64,000 bases of DNA from Marinifilum_A sediminis. GTDB taxonomy: Bacteria; Bacteroidota; Bacteroidia; Bacteroidales; Marinifilaceae. The translations under genes and the position numbers were made by a program. How positions within the stretch are numbered: position 1 is the first letter of the stretch; every line of letters starts with the position of its first letter. Shown here one piece after another: positions 1-8,930 of this stretch. The stretch lies in contig CANMCX010000013.1 in NCBI GenBank assembly GCA_947496465.1, forward strand, positions 38,686 to 102,685. Direction: 5' to 3'. The notes beneath the pieces were generated by a model. That model saw only the letters and a list, made by a program, of their open reading frames with translations, was not told the origin of the DNA and searched no databases.

Positions 1-448
1 ATTGATCTTTTTGCTCGTAAACAGACTTGATTCTTTTGAAAAGATTTTCGTTCAAACTAATATCTGCACTATAAGCAGTCATTAGTGGAGATAATCTTTT
101 AGCAAGAGCAGCAATTGAATCGTTGTTTTCCGATCCTTTGATGTTATAAAATACATCGCTTACTTTACCTAGTAATTCACCAGCTTTTTCGTAAGCAACA
201 ATCGTATTTTCGAAAGTTGGAGCTTCAGTATTGTTTGCAATTGCATCAATTTCGGTACGACCCTCTTCCATTCCTTGAGTGAACGCAGGCTCGAAATGCT
301 CGAACTTAATTAAATCGAATGGAGGTGTTTGGTGTGGAGTGTTATACTCTGCAAAAAACGGATTTCCAGCTTTTTGCTCATTTTTTTTACCATCACAGGC
401 GGTGAAACCGATACCTGCAATAAGTACGTAAAGGAACGTCTTTTTCAC
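1..448 (-). CDS. M3-family metallopeptidase (peptidyl-dipeptidase Dcp-like) lipoprotein, N-terminal part only
   Basis: The gene runs off the left edge, so only about 149 N-terminal residues are present. It begins with GTG, followed by a lipoprotein signal with the Cys at residue 18 (FTAC). The mature start contains the block NPFFAEYNTPHQTPPFDLI and then a helical stretch with EAPTFENTIVAYEKAG. Both are typical of the N-terminal helical domain of peptidyl-dipeptidase Dcp and oligopeptidase A. These zinc enzymes clip dipeptides or cleave short peptides; with a lipobox this one would work in the periplasm or at the outer membrane. The HExxH zinc motif lies outside the window and could not be checked. 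ATG is absent at this position, so the GTG start rests on the signal peptide beginning directly there. Confidence 0.8.
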   Translation of the reverse strand, partial: MKKTFLYVLIAGIGFTACDGKKNEQKAGNPFFAEYNTPHQTPPFDLIKFEHFEPAFTQGMEEGRTEIDAIANNTEAPTFENTIVAYEKAGELLGKVSDVFYNIKGSENNDSIAALAKRLSPLMTAYSADISLNENLFKRIKSVYEQKDQ

Positions 449-556
449 TTTGTTAGGTTTAGTAATTAATACTTAAAATTGTTCGACTGCCAAAGTAATA
501 AAAATCGATAGCTTTTCCTTATGAAATAAACGGTTTCGTAACATACTTTTTCAATT

Positions 557-594
557 AAAAATGAGTAATTATCAATTGACAATTATTCATTTTT
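557..594 (-). terminator. Near-perfect 38-bp palindrome, probable terminator of the U32 gene
   Basis: AAAAATGA at 557-564 pairs with TCATTTTT at 587-594, around a centre TCAATTGA at 572-579, with two mismatches between. It lies about 10 bp past the U32 peptidase stop and the minus-strand transcript ends in U residues, so termination is likely. Palindromes of this TCAATTGA type also occur as dispersed intergenic elements in Bacteroidota. Confidence 0.55.
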
Positions 595-603
595 AATTCT
601 TCA

Positions 604-2586
604 TTATTTCAAGCCTTTTTTCATATTGAAACTGGTGGATGGCTGAACCTGCTTGGCTTGCTGGAAATTCTTCATTAATCTTTTAAAAGTATTCGAGGAT
701 ACTTTCTCATGAGTTAGATCAATTAAGAAACGACGAAATCCTTCTTTGTGCAGTTTATTTTTTTGTTGCATCCATGTTACTGGATGTTTCGGATAAACAA
801 TGGTGATTCCATCACGAAGTTCCTTGTCGTATTCACCTTGCATGTCATCAATCAGTTCATCATTTACTGTTTTAACAGGCATACGAGAATAGAACAATTG
901 AGGGTAGAAGTAGACCGGGACAATTCCGAATCGATCGTTTCCTTTGATCAGGTTCTCTAAATCATTTTCTTGAGGATGTGTGAATAGATTAATTCTTTCC
1001 TCGCGAAGATGAGCTACTGCCGCATCATTAAATAAGTATACATTTTCGTTACAAGCAATTCTCGCTTTTTTAGGAAGTAATAGTTTCTGAGAGATATGAC
1101 TCAGCATAAAATTCTGATAGCCTTTTCTCATTGCTGTTTTACAAAGCTGTTTGTAAAAAGGTAAATCCTTTTCAGGAATGAACTTAGGCAATTCAATCAT
1201 TATTTTATGAGCATTCTTCTGTAGAAAAGGAACATCCCATTTCAACTCTTCCCATTCTGATTTCTTTAGATTTAAAATCAGATAATTCATCTCATTTAAA
1301 TGAATTTTACGAAGCCATGCCAATGAATCGATACGAACATAGATTTGTTCCTTTTGAGGAATGTTTTTAGAACCTAAGCCTTTAATGATTTTTGCTTTCT
1401 CAGTTCTGTGCATGCTTGCTTTAAACGGTTTTCCCTCGTCTTGAAACTTGCTCGGGAATTTTTCTTGATTCATTCCAGCTAAATAAACCTGATCTCCTCT
1501 TTGTGCTTTGGTGTTTCCAGCATCAATTTGATAACATCCTTCGCTTAAGGATTTAAAATCTTTTACTTTAATGGCTTTTTGAGGTTCACCATTTCGTTGC
1601 TTAAAGCGTATTCTATTTCCTAATTGAATTTCGTGGCTTGAGGTGAAGATAATGGCATCTTTGGTTCGTTTTTCAACAGATCCAACTAAAATACCTGTGT
1701 TTGTATTTTCTGTTATTGCCTGATTTACGTTTCCAGCTAAAAAATATCCGGTTTTCTCACGACCCATATCAAAAGCAAGAATTTCCTTAGCTGATTTTAC
1801 ATCATTATCATCCAAAACTTTACGGTAGGCTTTGGAAACATTGTAAACAAACTCAGCTGGCTTTAATCTTCCTTCTATTTTTATGGATTCAATACCCATT
1901 TTCATCAATTCTGGTAAGACATCAACCGCTTGATTGTCCTTTAAACTGAAGACGTATTGGGTTTTATTGCCCGTTTCGAAATATCTACGACAAGGTTGAG
2001 CACACAAACCTCTGTTAGCACCACTACCACCCAAAAAGCTACTGAACAAACACATGCCTGAGAAGGAGTAGCACAAAGCTCCGTGCATGAATATTTCCAA
2101 TTCAATATCTGTTTTTTGTTTGATCTCTTTTAGTTCAGGTAAGGTTAGTTCACGAGCCATTACAGCTCTTTCGAAATCTTTCTGCTTGCAATAAATAGCA
2201 CCCAATGAATTGTGGTGAGCCATTTGTGTGCTTGCATGAACCGTAATTTTCGGGAAATGCTTTTTCACCAAATGATAAACTCCCCAATCTTGAATGATTA
2301 TGGCACTAATATCAGTTTTCTGGATTAGGAATAAAGTATCGAGTAAGTCAGATAACTCTTCGTTTTTAATAACCGTGTTCAGGGTTAGATAAACCTTGAT
2401 ATTGTTTTTTTTAGCAATCTTTAAGAGAGCCTGAAGTTGTCCGGTTGTAAAATTAGAAGCTCGTCCGCGAGCATTAAACTGGCGAAGTCCAAGATATACA
2501 GCATCAGCTCCACCTTTAACAGCAGCGTGAAACATTTCAGGATTTCCAACGGGTAATAGTAATTCAGGCTTATTCATTTTTCTCAT
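604..2586 (-). CDS. Peptidase U32 family protein, RlhA-like (23S rRNA hydroxylation type)
   Basis: 660 residues, close to the roughly 650 of E. coli RlhA and much longer than TrhP/YegQ. The N-terminal TIM-barrel-like U32 domain starts at PELLLPVGNPEMFHAAVKGG. The family signature around residues 165-183 (EIFMHGALCYSFSGMCLFSS) is intact. Four cysteines, C172, C179, C195 and C199, match the set that binds a [4Fe-4S] cluster in U32 RNA hydroxylases and in UbiU/UbiV. The rest (about 280-660) is the C-terminal extension of the long subfamily. Known members use prephenate to hydroxylate a 23S rRNA cytidine; assigning this substrate is by length and family only. A second Met at residue 4 (2577) is an equally good start because no clear ribosome binding site separates them. 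Confidence 0.82.
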   Translation of the reverse strand: MRKMNKPELLLPVGNPEMFHAAVKGGADAVYLGLRQFNARGRASNFTTGQLQALLKIAKKNNIKVYLTLNTVIKNEELSDLLDTLFLIQKTDISAIIIQDWGVYHLVKKHFPKITVHASTQMAHHNSLGAIYCKQKDFERAVMARELTLPELKEIKQKTDIELEIFMHGALCYSFSGMCLFSSFLGGSGANRGLCAQPCRRYFETGNKTQYVFSLKDNQAVDVLPELMKMGIESIKIEGRLKPAEFVYNVSKAYRKVLDDNDVKSAKEILAFDMGREKTGYFLAGNVNQAITENTNTGILVGSVEKRTKDAIIFTSSHEIQLGNRIRFKQRNGEPQKAIKVKDFKSLSEGCYQIDAGNTKAQRGDQVYLAGMNQEKFPSKFQDEGKPFKASMHRTEKAKIIKGLGSKNIPQKEQIYVRIDSLAWLRKIHLNEMNYLILNLKKSEWEELKWDVPFLQKNAHKIMIELPKFIPEKDLPFYKQLCKTAMRKGYQNFMLSHISQKLLLPKKARIACNENVYLFNDAAVAHLREERINLFTHPQENDLENLIKGNDRFGIVPVYFYPQLFYSRMPVKTVNDELIDDMQGEYDKELRDGITIVYPKHPVTWMQQKNKLHKEGFRRFLIDLTHEKVSSNTFKRLMKNFQQAKQVQPSTSFNMKKGLK

Positions 2587-2642
2587 CTTTGTTCAGCCTG
2601 CAAAGATAGAACCGATATTTGTGCTATGCGAGTTTTGGGTAC

Positions 2643-2672
2643 AAAAAAACCGTTCTCCTTTAGTAAGAACGG
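2643..2672 (-). terminator. Rho-independent terminator after the DUF4251 gene
   Basis: A 7-bp stem CCGTTCT (2650-2656) and AGAACGG (2666-2672) with a 9-nt loop is followed on the minus-strand transcript by seven U residues (2649-2643). It lies about 20 bp beyond the stop of the DUF4251 gene. Confidence 0.8.
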
Positions 2673-2692
2673 CAAATTTATTTGTAGCTGAA

Positions 2693-3283
2693 TTAATATT
2701 CTATTCCACTTTTATAAATTGTTGATTTATCTGTGGGAAGTAATTTACCTCTAAACTTGATTTTACCACTTTTTGTAGTTGCATCAACATTCGCATCAGC
2801 ATCATTATTGGAACTACCTAAAGAGATGCGAACTTCAGCATTCAGAACAGATCCCATCACATTAAATGTGAGCAATAGATTGCCATTTTTATCTTCAATA
2901 TATTCTTCGTTAGAAATTTTGCCACTTACTGTAATTCCACCAAGTCCGTTTATACCATTGTGGTTGTTAAATGCTAGCTGAACTACGGCTTTTTTACCTT
3001 TTACAGAGATAAAGTTTAAGTTATCAGATACGTTTTTTGAATATCCTCGTTTATTATATAAGGTGTGAGCTTCTAAAACAAAGTCTAGATCTTTAAGTGC
3101 CTGATAGGCTTCTTTATGTCTGGCTTCTTCATATAGTTTTCTTTCTGCCTTTCGTTTCGCTTTCTTCTCTTTTCTAAGTTCTTTTTTCTCTTCTTTACTG
3201 AGTTGTTTTTCTTGAGCAAAACTAGTGGAGAAATTTGTTAATCCCAATGCAATAATAATTGCCGTTGTAAGTATTGTCTTCAT
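2693..3283 (-). CDS. DUF4251 domain-containing secreted protein
   Basis: 196 residues. A signal peptide (MKTILTTAIIIALGLTNFS, cleavage after SFA) is followed by a strongly charged Lys/Glu segment at about residues 27-55 that probably forms a helix. A beta-rich domain from about residue 65 contains NFISVKGKKAVVQLA and LLTFNVMGSVLNAEVRISLG, patterns I associate with the Bacteroidota-specific family DUF4251. Function is unknown; members are small periplasmic proteins. It is monocistronic, with its own terminator downstream and a divergent gap upstream. Family assignment is from recognition of the sequence pattern, not a search. Confidence 0.75.
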   Translation of the reverse strand: MKTILTTAIIIALGLTNFSTSFAQEKQLSKEEKKELRKEKKAKRKAERKLYEEARHKEAYQALKDLDFVLEAHTLYNKRGYSKNVSDNLNFISVKGKKAVVQLAFNNHNGINGLGGITVSGKISNEEYIEDKNGNLLLTFNVMGSVLNAEVRISLGSSNNDADANVDATTKSGKIKFRGKLLPTDKSTIYKSGIEY

Positions 3284-3419
3284 ATTTATATTTTTATCAG
3301 TTGATTTATTTTATACTAATGCCGATTTATTGTTCGGACGTTAGGGGAAATGCAAGTAGTGTGCCAACTGAATGTGAACAAAACTTAAAAAGATTGAAAA
3401 TAGGTTTAAAGACTACGAT

Positions 3420-3869
3420 TTACGTTAGTTTATTTTTGTTTTCATATCGAGGTGGCTTGAACCATTCTTGATTGGATTTTCGTTTTTCACTTTTTGGAGA
3501 AAAACTAAGGTAAAATGCCATCCACAAAATAAACAATACTAATGAGAAGGCAGTTAGTCGGTTAAAGTAAATGCCACGAAGATTGAATATTATTGAATCA
3601 GTAGGTTGTTTTGGATGATAAAGAATAGTGAATTTTTTTCCTGTTGGCAGTTCAATATTTTCGGGTCCTTTTATGAGGTAAGTTTTTTCGTCAACTTCAA
3701 ATTTAATGATGGAATAGTAGGAGAACAATTGTCCCATCCTTTCTTTGTCGGTTTTAACGACAATTCCACTTGCTTTTTCACCATTAAGCAATAACTTCCA
3801 ATTTCCATAAATGGGAATTAATAAAATTAGAATGGTAATAACACAAAAGCGGGTAGTTGAAACCTTCAT
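3420..3869 (-). CDS. DUF3592-like small membrane protein
   Basis: 149 residues with an N-terminal transmembrane segment (about 8-26) and a second one (about 107-125). Between them is a small beta domain with the pattern ASGIVVKTDKERMG ... YYSIIKFEVDEKTYLIKG ... GKKFTILYHPKQPTDSII. That layout of two helices enclosing a soluble beta domain, with the final YxPxxP turn, is the DUF3592 arrangement. Function is unknown. The tail (KSEKRKSNQEWFKPPRYENKNK) is basic. No operon partner is evident; luxS lies upstream with its own terminator between them. Confidence 0.6.
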   Translation of the reverse strand: MKVSTTRFCVITILILLIPIYGNWKLLLNGEKASGIVVKTDKERMGQLFSYYSIIKFEVDEKTYLIKGPENIELPTGKKFTILYHPKQPTDSIIFNLRGIYFNRLTAFSLVLFILWMAFYLSFSPKSEKRKSNQEWFKPPRYENKNKLT

Positions 3870-3914
3870 GAGTTGTTTTTAATTGCAATTGCTTAAATTT
3901 ATGAAAAATTAAGC

Positions 3915-3947
3915 AAAAAAAAGCTGTTACTTTTTATATGTAACAGC
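3915..3947 (-). terminator. Rho-independent terminator of the mtnN-luxS operon
   Basis: GCTGTTAC (3923-3930) and GTAACAGC (3940-3947) form an 8-bp stem with a 9-nt loop. On the minus strand it is followed by eight U residues (3922-3915). It sits 25 bp after the luxS stop. Confidence 0.85.
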
Positions 3948-3971
3948 CTTCTCGAAATATTTTTAGCTTTA

Positions 3972-4451
3972 CTATTGAGGGTAAGAAAGGTTCTCATCTT
4001 GTAAGTTAGAAAGAACTTCTTTTCTGTATTTGTCTGATTCCCATTTGGCAACAGTTAAATCATGACTCACATAATTCCCACATTCAATTTTATTTGTTCC
4101 TGGTATTTCACCTTCAAACTCAGCCATAAAATCGAACATTTCTTTGGTAAGATCAATAATATTCTTTGATTCTAAATCGCCGTGTAAGATAATATAGAAT
4201 CCTGTTCTACAGCCCATTGGTCCAAAGTAGATCGTTTTGTCCGACCATTCCTTGTGGTTTCTCAAGAATGTTGCTCCCAAGTGCTCCATGGTGTGCATTG
4301 CAGGAATGTCCATTGCAGGTTCCTGATTTGCTAATTTTGTTCTGATATCAAAAGTGGTAATTGTTTCAGCACCTACGGTATCTTGACGAGAAACATATAT
4401 TCCACGCTTTAGTTTGTTGTGATCTACTGTAAAGCTTGCTATTTTTTCCAT
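3972..4451 (-). CDS. luxS: S-ribosylhomocysteine lyase LuxS
   Basis: 159 residues, the normal LuxS length. It cleaves S-ribosylhomocysteine to homocysteine and DPD, the precursor of autoinducer AI-2, in the cytosol. The metal ligands are visible as H53 and H57 in HTMEHL and C124 in ECGNY. E56 and C81 in GPMGCRTGF are the catalytic residues. The gene lies 14 bp downstream of mtnN on the same strand and shares a terminator with it, so the pair forms the complete SAH-to-homocysteine detoxification route (MtnN makes the LuxS substrate). Confidence 0.97.
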   Translation of the reverse strand: MEKIASFTVDHNKLKRGIYVSRQDTVGAETITTFDIRTKLANQEPAMDIPAMHTMEHLGATFLRNHKEWSDKTIYFGPMGCRTGFYIILHGDLESKNIIDLTKEMFDFMAEFEGEIPGTNKIECGNYVSHDLTVAKWESDKYRKEVLSNLQDENLSYPQ

Positions 4452-4465
4452 AATTTCTTTTTTTT

Positions 4466-5164
4466 CTAGTTTCCCAATTCGTTTGTCATTTCCACAACCA
4501 TTTTGGCTGAGTTTATTGCTGCTGTTTCGACAAACTCTTCATATTCTACAGCATTTTCCTGACCTGCAATATCCGAAATTGATCGGATAACTACAAAAGG
4601 AATTTGAAAGCGATGACAGGTTTGTGCAATGGCAGCACCTTCCATTTCCACAGCTTCGGCATCAGGAAACATATTCTTTATTTTCTTGGTGGCATCGGCA
4701 TTGTTCATGAACTGATCACCAGTCAGAATGCTTGCTTTCTTGGTTTTTAAATCGGTCAATCGGTGAATGCACTTGTCAGCTAAATCGATTAGTTTTTCAT
4801 CTGCAATAAAACTTTCTGGCATTCCGGGAACCTGACCGTGTTTGTAGCCAAAAACGGTACAATCCATATCATGATGAATTACCTGAGTTGAGATTACAAT
4901 ATCACCAACGGTTAAGTCACCAGGAAATCCACCTGCAGCACCTGTGTTGATTACAAAATCAGGATTGAAATTGTCGATCATTAAAGCTGCACCAATAGCG
5001 GCATTTACCTTACCAATTCCTGATTGCAATAAAACAACTTCTGCTCCGTTTAAATTGCCAGTATAAAAGACGAATCCGCCTATTTTTTGTTCATTTTTAT
5101 TGGCTAATAGAGCTCGAAGTTTTACTACTTCGATTTCCATAGCACCTATTATTCCTACTTTCAT
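4466..5164 (-). CDS. mtnN: 5'-methylthioadenosine/S-adenosylhomocysteine nucleosidase
   Basis: Hydrolyses MTA and SAH to adenine plus the ribosyl thioether in the cytosol. From the chosen ATG at 5164 the protein is 232 residues, the same as E. coli MtnN, and starts directly with MKVGIIGAMEIEV. The longer open frame to 5224 adds about 20 residues with no family counterpart. Catalytic positions are present: E12 in AMEIEV, E175 in VEMEGAAIA and D198 in RSISDIAG, plus the glycine-rich SGIGKVNAA and NTGAAGG loops. The first gene of a two-gene operon with luxS; transcription starts in the divergent 205-bp gap shared with oxyR. Confidence 0.96.
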   Translation of the reverse strand: MKVGIIGAMEIEVVKLRALLANKNEQKIGGFVFYTGNLNGAEVVLLQSGIGKVNAAIGAALMIDNFNPDFVINTGAAGGFPGDLTVGDIVISTQVIHHDMDCTVFGYKHGQVPGMPESFIADEKLIDLADKCIHRLTDLKTKKASILTGDQFMNNADATKKIKNMFPDAEAVEMEGAAIAQTCHRFQIPFVVIRSISDIAGQENAVEYEEFVETAAINSAKMVVEMTNELGN

Positions 5165-5369
5165 AATCTTATAGTACCAAGTAATGGTATCATATAAACG
5201 ATACGCGATTTTATTGATTTGCAAAGTTAGTAAACAAACCGCTTTTTTAGCATCTTGGGATGCAATAAAAGTTGATATTCTATATTTATGTGAGTATAAT
5301 CCATATGCTGAAGATTAGTATTAGATATTTTAATTAGATTTATATTCCAATAATAAAATATTATAAAGA

Positions 5370-6317
5370 ATGACGTTAAAACAGCTTGAGTATGCAATTG
5401 CATTGGGTAATTTGGGTAGTTATGGTCGGGTAGCAAAATCGATGGGGGTTTCGCAGCCAGCTGTAAGTTTGCAAATTCAGGCATTGGAAGAGGAGTTGGG
5501 AATAAAGTTGTTTGACAGAAACACGAAACGTGTTGAAGCTACTGTTAATGGTGCTTTGTTCTTGCAGAAAGCACAATCTTTACTAACCGAATCGAAACAT
5601 TTAGAGGATTTTGCCCTTCAACTTTCTGAGGAAGTTCAGGGAGATTTATGTCTGGGTATTATTCCAACCTTATCGCCTTTTTTAGTTCCTTTGTTTGTTG
5701 ATGAACTCAACAAAAGATATCCGAAAATTAATTTGAGAATTAAAGAGGCTATTACCGAGGAGATATTGCAAGGTGTGAAAGATGGTAGTTTGCATGGAGG
5801 AATTATTTCAACTCCAATTCAATCGAAAAGCAATGTTGAAATTCAGCCCATCTTTTACGAAAGATTTTATTTGTATATTTCAGATAGACATGAGCTGTTT
5901 AAATTGGATAAGATTGCAGTGAAAGAGATCGATTTTAATGATATCTGGATGCTTAAAGAGGGGAACTGTTTTATGGATCAGGTAACCAATATTTGTGCAG
6001 TTGATTTTCAAAAGAATGGTTCTTTAATCTACGAAAGTAACAATATTGATGCCTTAAGGAGGATAGTGGAATATAAGGGAGGAATAACCTTTATGCCGGA
6101 ATTGGCAACGCTTACCATTCCTGCCGATCAGGAAGAGATGTTGAAAGATATTAATGGGATAGAAAAAGTTCGGGAGGTCAGTTTGATTCACCTTAAGAGT
6201 GAGGTGAGAAGGAATTTGTTGAATTCAGTCATGGAAACCATTCAGGATAGTATTCCCAAGCACATGTTGAGTAAGGAAAAGAAGGAGATTGTAAAAACTA
6301 ATTTTGTTGAGAAATGA
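5370..6317 (+). CDS. oxyR: LysR-type peroxide sensor OxyR
   Basis: 315 residues. The LysR winged helix occupies about residues 1-60 (LEYAIALGNLGSYGRVAKSM, SQPAVSLQIQALEEELGI). The remainder is a periplasmic-binding-like effector domain. C200 and C209 in EGNCFMDQVTNIC reproduce the exact 9-residue spacing and surrounding residues of the redox-active Cys pair of E. coli OxyR, so this is a thiol-disulfide peroxide sensor rather than a generic LysR protein. It is divergent from mtnN and overlaps the next gene by 4 bp (ATGA), so the downstream monooxygenase-like gene is co-transcribed. ovoA follows about 160 bp later, suggesting an oxidative-stress neighbourhood. Autoregulation is usual for LysR proteins, but no operator was identified. 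Confidence 0.92.
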   Translation: MTLKQLEYAIALGNLGSYGRVAKSMGVSQPAVSLQIQALEEELGIKLFDRNTKRVEATVNGALFLQKAQSLLTESKHLEDFALQLSEEVQGDLCLGIIPTLSPFLVPLFVDELNKRYPKINLRIKEAITEEILQGVKDGSLHGGIISTPIQSKSNVEIQPIFYERFYLYISDRHELFKLDKIAVKEIDFNDIWMLKEGNCFMDQVTNICAVDFQKNGSLIYESNNIDALRRIVEYKGGITFMPELATLTIPADQEEMLKDINGIEKVREVSLIHLKSEVRRNLLNSVMETIQDSIPKHMLSKEKKEIVKTNFVEK

Positions 6318-6631
6318 TTGAAAAGACAATAAAACCACCCTATTATGCTGTTATCTTTTCATCCCTGAGATCGGAAGGTGATAATGGTTATTCTGAAATG
6401 GCTGATACAATGATAGAATTGGCTCACACACAACCCGGCTTTTTAGGTGTTGAATCGGCACGGGAAGAATTGGGAATAACAGTGTCTTACTGGGAAAGTC
6501 TTGATTCAATTAAGAGATGGCAAGCACATCCGGCACATCAAATTGCTCAAAACAGGGGCAAAGAAGAGTGGTACAAGAGTTATTCAGTTAGAATTTGTAA
6601 GGTGGAATCGGAAACTTTTTTCGAAAAATAG
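6314..6631 (+). CDS. Antibiotic biosynthesis monooxygenase (ABM) fold protein
   Basis: 105 residues, one ferredoxin-like ABM domain. Visible features are YYAVIFSSLRSE as the first strand, MIELAHTQPGFLGVESAR as the helix and second strand, and the family-typical SYWESLDSIKRWQAHPAHQIAQ. Proteins with this PGFLGVESAR ... YWESLDSIKRW pattern are widespread and of uncertain substrate; some degrade heme or oxidise quinone-like compounds. Translational coupling to oxyR (start ATG inside the oxyR stop region) argues for a role in the peroxide response. No heme-binding residues can be claimed from sequence alone. Confidence 0.85.
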   Translation: MIEKTIKPPYYAVIFSSLRSEGDNGYSEMADTMIELAHTQPGFLGVESAREELGITVSYWESLDSIKRWQAHPAHQIAQNRGKEEWYKSYSVRICKVESETFFEK

Positions 6632-6794
6632 AAAATGCATTGTTTTCTGCAATAGAACGATCATTTTATAATGGTTGTGTCAAGTGTTGGTGAAATGTTA
6701 ATTCTTTCTTAAAAGCCATATCTGTAATTGAATGTCTTTGTTGAGCATGTATTTTTCGTTAACTTCATTATTGTTGACAAAAACACATGAAGTA

Positions 6795-8930
6795 ATGAAG
6801 AATACAATTAAAACAAAAGTATATCAGGATATTTTAGCTACCAAAACACCTATTTTGAATGAAGGATCGCCTCAGGAAAAAAGGGAGGAGATTTTAAACT
6901 ACTTTAAGGCGACCTGGGAATTGGATGACAGACTGTACGACAGTTTGGTTGATGATAAAGCTTTTTATCTTCGTGCAGATCCACTGCGTCATCCTTTGAT
7001 TTTTTACATCGGACATACTGCTACTTTTTATATCAATAAACTGATTTTAGCTGGAATTATAAATGATCGTATCCACCCCAAATTTGAATCGATGTTTGCC
7101 GTAGGTGTAGATGAAATGTCGTGGGATGATTTGAATGAACAACATTACGATTGGCCAGAGGTAAGTGAAGTTAAGGCGTACAGAGCTGAGGTGAAGGTGA
7201 TGATGGAGAAGTTGATACGAGAATTGCCTTTGCAAATGCCAATTGATTGGGAAACGGATTTTTGGGTGATTCTAATGGGAATTGAACATCAGAGAATTCA
7301 TGTTGAAACGTCCTCGGTTTTGATTCGACAGTTGCCAATTGAGAAGGTGCAGAACATTGATCTGTTTAAAGTTTGCCAACAAACCCATATTGCACCTAAG
7401 AATGAATTGTTAAAAGTAGATTCGGGCAATGTAACTATTGGTAAAGATAGAAGCAATGCTTTGTATGGTTGGGACAATGAGTTTGGAAGCTATCAAACTG
7501 AAATCAAATCTTTTAATGCATCTAAGTATTTGGTTTCGAATCAGGAGTTTATGGAGTTTGTAGAAGATGAGGCTTATGGGAATCAAAAATGGTGGACCGA
7601 AGAGGGATGGAATTGGGTGCAATACAAAAAATGTACCTATCCAATATTTTGGAAACAAGAGGAAAACCATTGGAAACTTAGGCTGATGAGTGAGGAGATT
7701 GCTCTTCCAATGGATTGGCCTGTTGAGGTCAATTATCTGGAAGCGAAAGCATTTTGCAATTGGAAATCTGCGAAGACAGGAAAAAGCTTACGTATGCCAA
7801 GTGAGGCGGAATACTATTTGTTGAGAGATCAGGCTGGAATTGATGATCAGCCTTATTGGGAGAAGGCACCGGGGAATATCAATTTGGAGCATTACGCTTC
7901 TTCTTGTCCGGTGAATCGATTTGAAACGAATGGTTTCTATGATGTGATTGGTAATGTTTGGCAATGGACCGAAATGCCAATTTCCGGATTGGATGGATTT
8001 GAGATTCATCCGTTTTACGACGATTTTTCAACTCCTACCTTTGATGCCAAGCACAACCTGATTAAAGGAGGATCGTGGATATCCACAGGAAACCTGGCGA
8101 TTCGTGATTCTCGTTATGCTTTTCGTCGTCACTTTTTTCAGCACGCCGGATTCCGATATATCGAATCGGAAGAAGAGGTAGAGGTACAAGCTGATTATTA
8201 TGAAACCGACGAGTTGGTGTCGCAATATTGTGAGTTTCAGTATGGAGAAAAGTACTTTGGTGTAGAAAATTATGCCTTATCATGTATTGGTTTGATGAGT
8301 AAGTATTTAAAAGGTATCAATAAAAGTACTGCTTTGGATTTGGGATGTGCAACCGGACGAATGACCTTTGAATTGGCAAAGCATTTTGATAAAGTAACGG
8401 GGCTAGATTTTTCGACTCGCTTTATTCGAATTGGAACTCAGTTGAAAGAATCAGGAAAACTGAATTATTTAAGAAGGGAAGAAGGAAAACTGAACACTTT
8501 TAAGGAGTTTAAACTGACGGACTTCGATTTGGATCACTCGCGAGAGAAGGTGGAATTCTTCCAAGCAGATGCTTGTAATCTGAAAACTTTGTACTCTGGC
8601 TATGATCTTGTTTTTGCAGGTAACCTGATCGATCGACTGTATGATCCGAAGAAATTCTTAAGTGAGATTCCAGATAGGATAAATGCTGGGGGAATTCTGG
8701 TAATTACATCTCCTTATACCTGGCTAGAGGAATTTACCGAGATGGAACAATGGGTTGGTGGATATCGAAAGGATGGCGAGCCGTATACTACTTTTGATGG
8801 CTTGAAAGATCTGTTGTCGAATCGGTTTGAACTGCTGGAAGAACCATCGGATGTTCCTTTTGTAATTCGGGAAACTTCGAGGAAGTATCAGCATACGATA
8901 GCGCAAATGACGATTTGGAGAAAGAAATGA
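6795..8930 (+). CDS. ovoA: 5-histidylcysteine sulfoxide synthase / mercaptohistidine methyltransferase OvoA
   Basis: Two-step ovothiol enzyme: an iron-dependent sulfoxide synthase joins cysteine to histidine, and a C-terminal methyltransferase acts on the mercaptohistidine. From ATG 6795 the protein is 711 residues. The order is a DinB-like domain with RHPLIFYIGH and the iron motif HQRIHVE (H165, H169, E171), an FGE-sulfatase domain (about 215-450; KYLVSNQEFMEFV, GNVWQWTEMP, FRRHFFQHAGFRY), and a class I SAM methyltransferase from about residue 510 (ALDLGCATGRMTFELA). The frame is open to 6732, but those extra 21 residues are hydrophobic and not part of the family, so the later ATG is preferred. 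Placement behind oxyR fits a thiol-antioxidant role. Confidence 0.93.
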   Translation: MKNTIKTKVYQDILATKTPILNEGSPQEKREEILNYFKATWELDDRLYDSLVDDKAFYLRADPLRHPLIFYIGHTATFYINKLILAGIINDRIHPKFESMFAVGVDEMSWDDLNEQHYDWPEVSEVKAYRAEVKVMMEKLIRELPLQMPIDWETDFWVILMGIEHQRIHVETSSVLIRQLPIEKVQNIDLFKVCQQTHIAPKNELLKVDSGNVTIGKDRSNALYGWDNEFGSYQTEIKSFNASKYLVSNQEFMEFVEDEAYGNQKWWTEEGWNWVQYKKCTYPIFWKQEENHWKLRLMSEEIALPMDWPVEVNYLEAKAFCNWKSAKTGKSLRMPSEAEYYLLRDQAGIDDQPYWEKAPGNINLEHYASSCPVNRFETNGFYDVIGNVWQWTEMPISGLDGFEIHPFYDDFSTPTFDAKHNLIKGGSWISTGNLAIRDSRYAFRRHFFQHAGFRYIESEEEVEVQADYYETDELVSQYCEFQYGEKYFGVENYALSCIGLMSKYLKGINKSTALDLGCATGRMTFELAKHFDKVTGLDFSTRFIRIGTQLKESGKLNYLRREEGKLNTFKEFKLTDFDLDHSREKVEFFQADACNLKTLYSGYDLVFAGNLIDRLYDPKKFLSEIPDRINAGGILVITSPYTWLEEFTEMEQWVGGYRKDGEPYTTFDGLKDLLSNRFELLEEPSDVPFVIRETSRKYQHTIAQMTIWRKK

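Noticed and set aside
3274..3471. 65-codon plus-strand open frame
   Set aside because: Lies in a promoter gap and overlaps the end of the DUF3592-like gene; composition is not protein-like.
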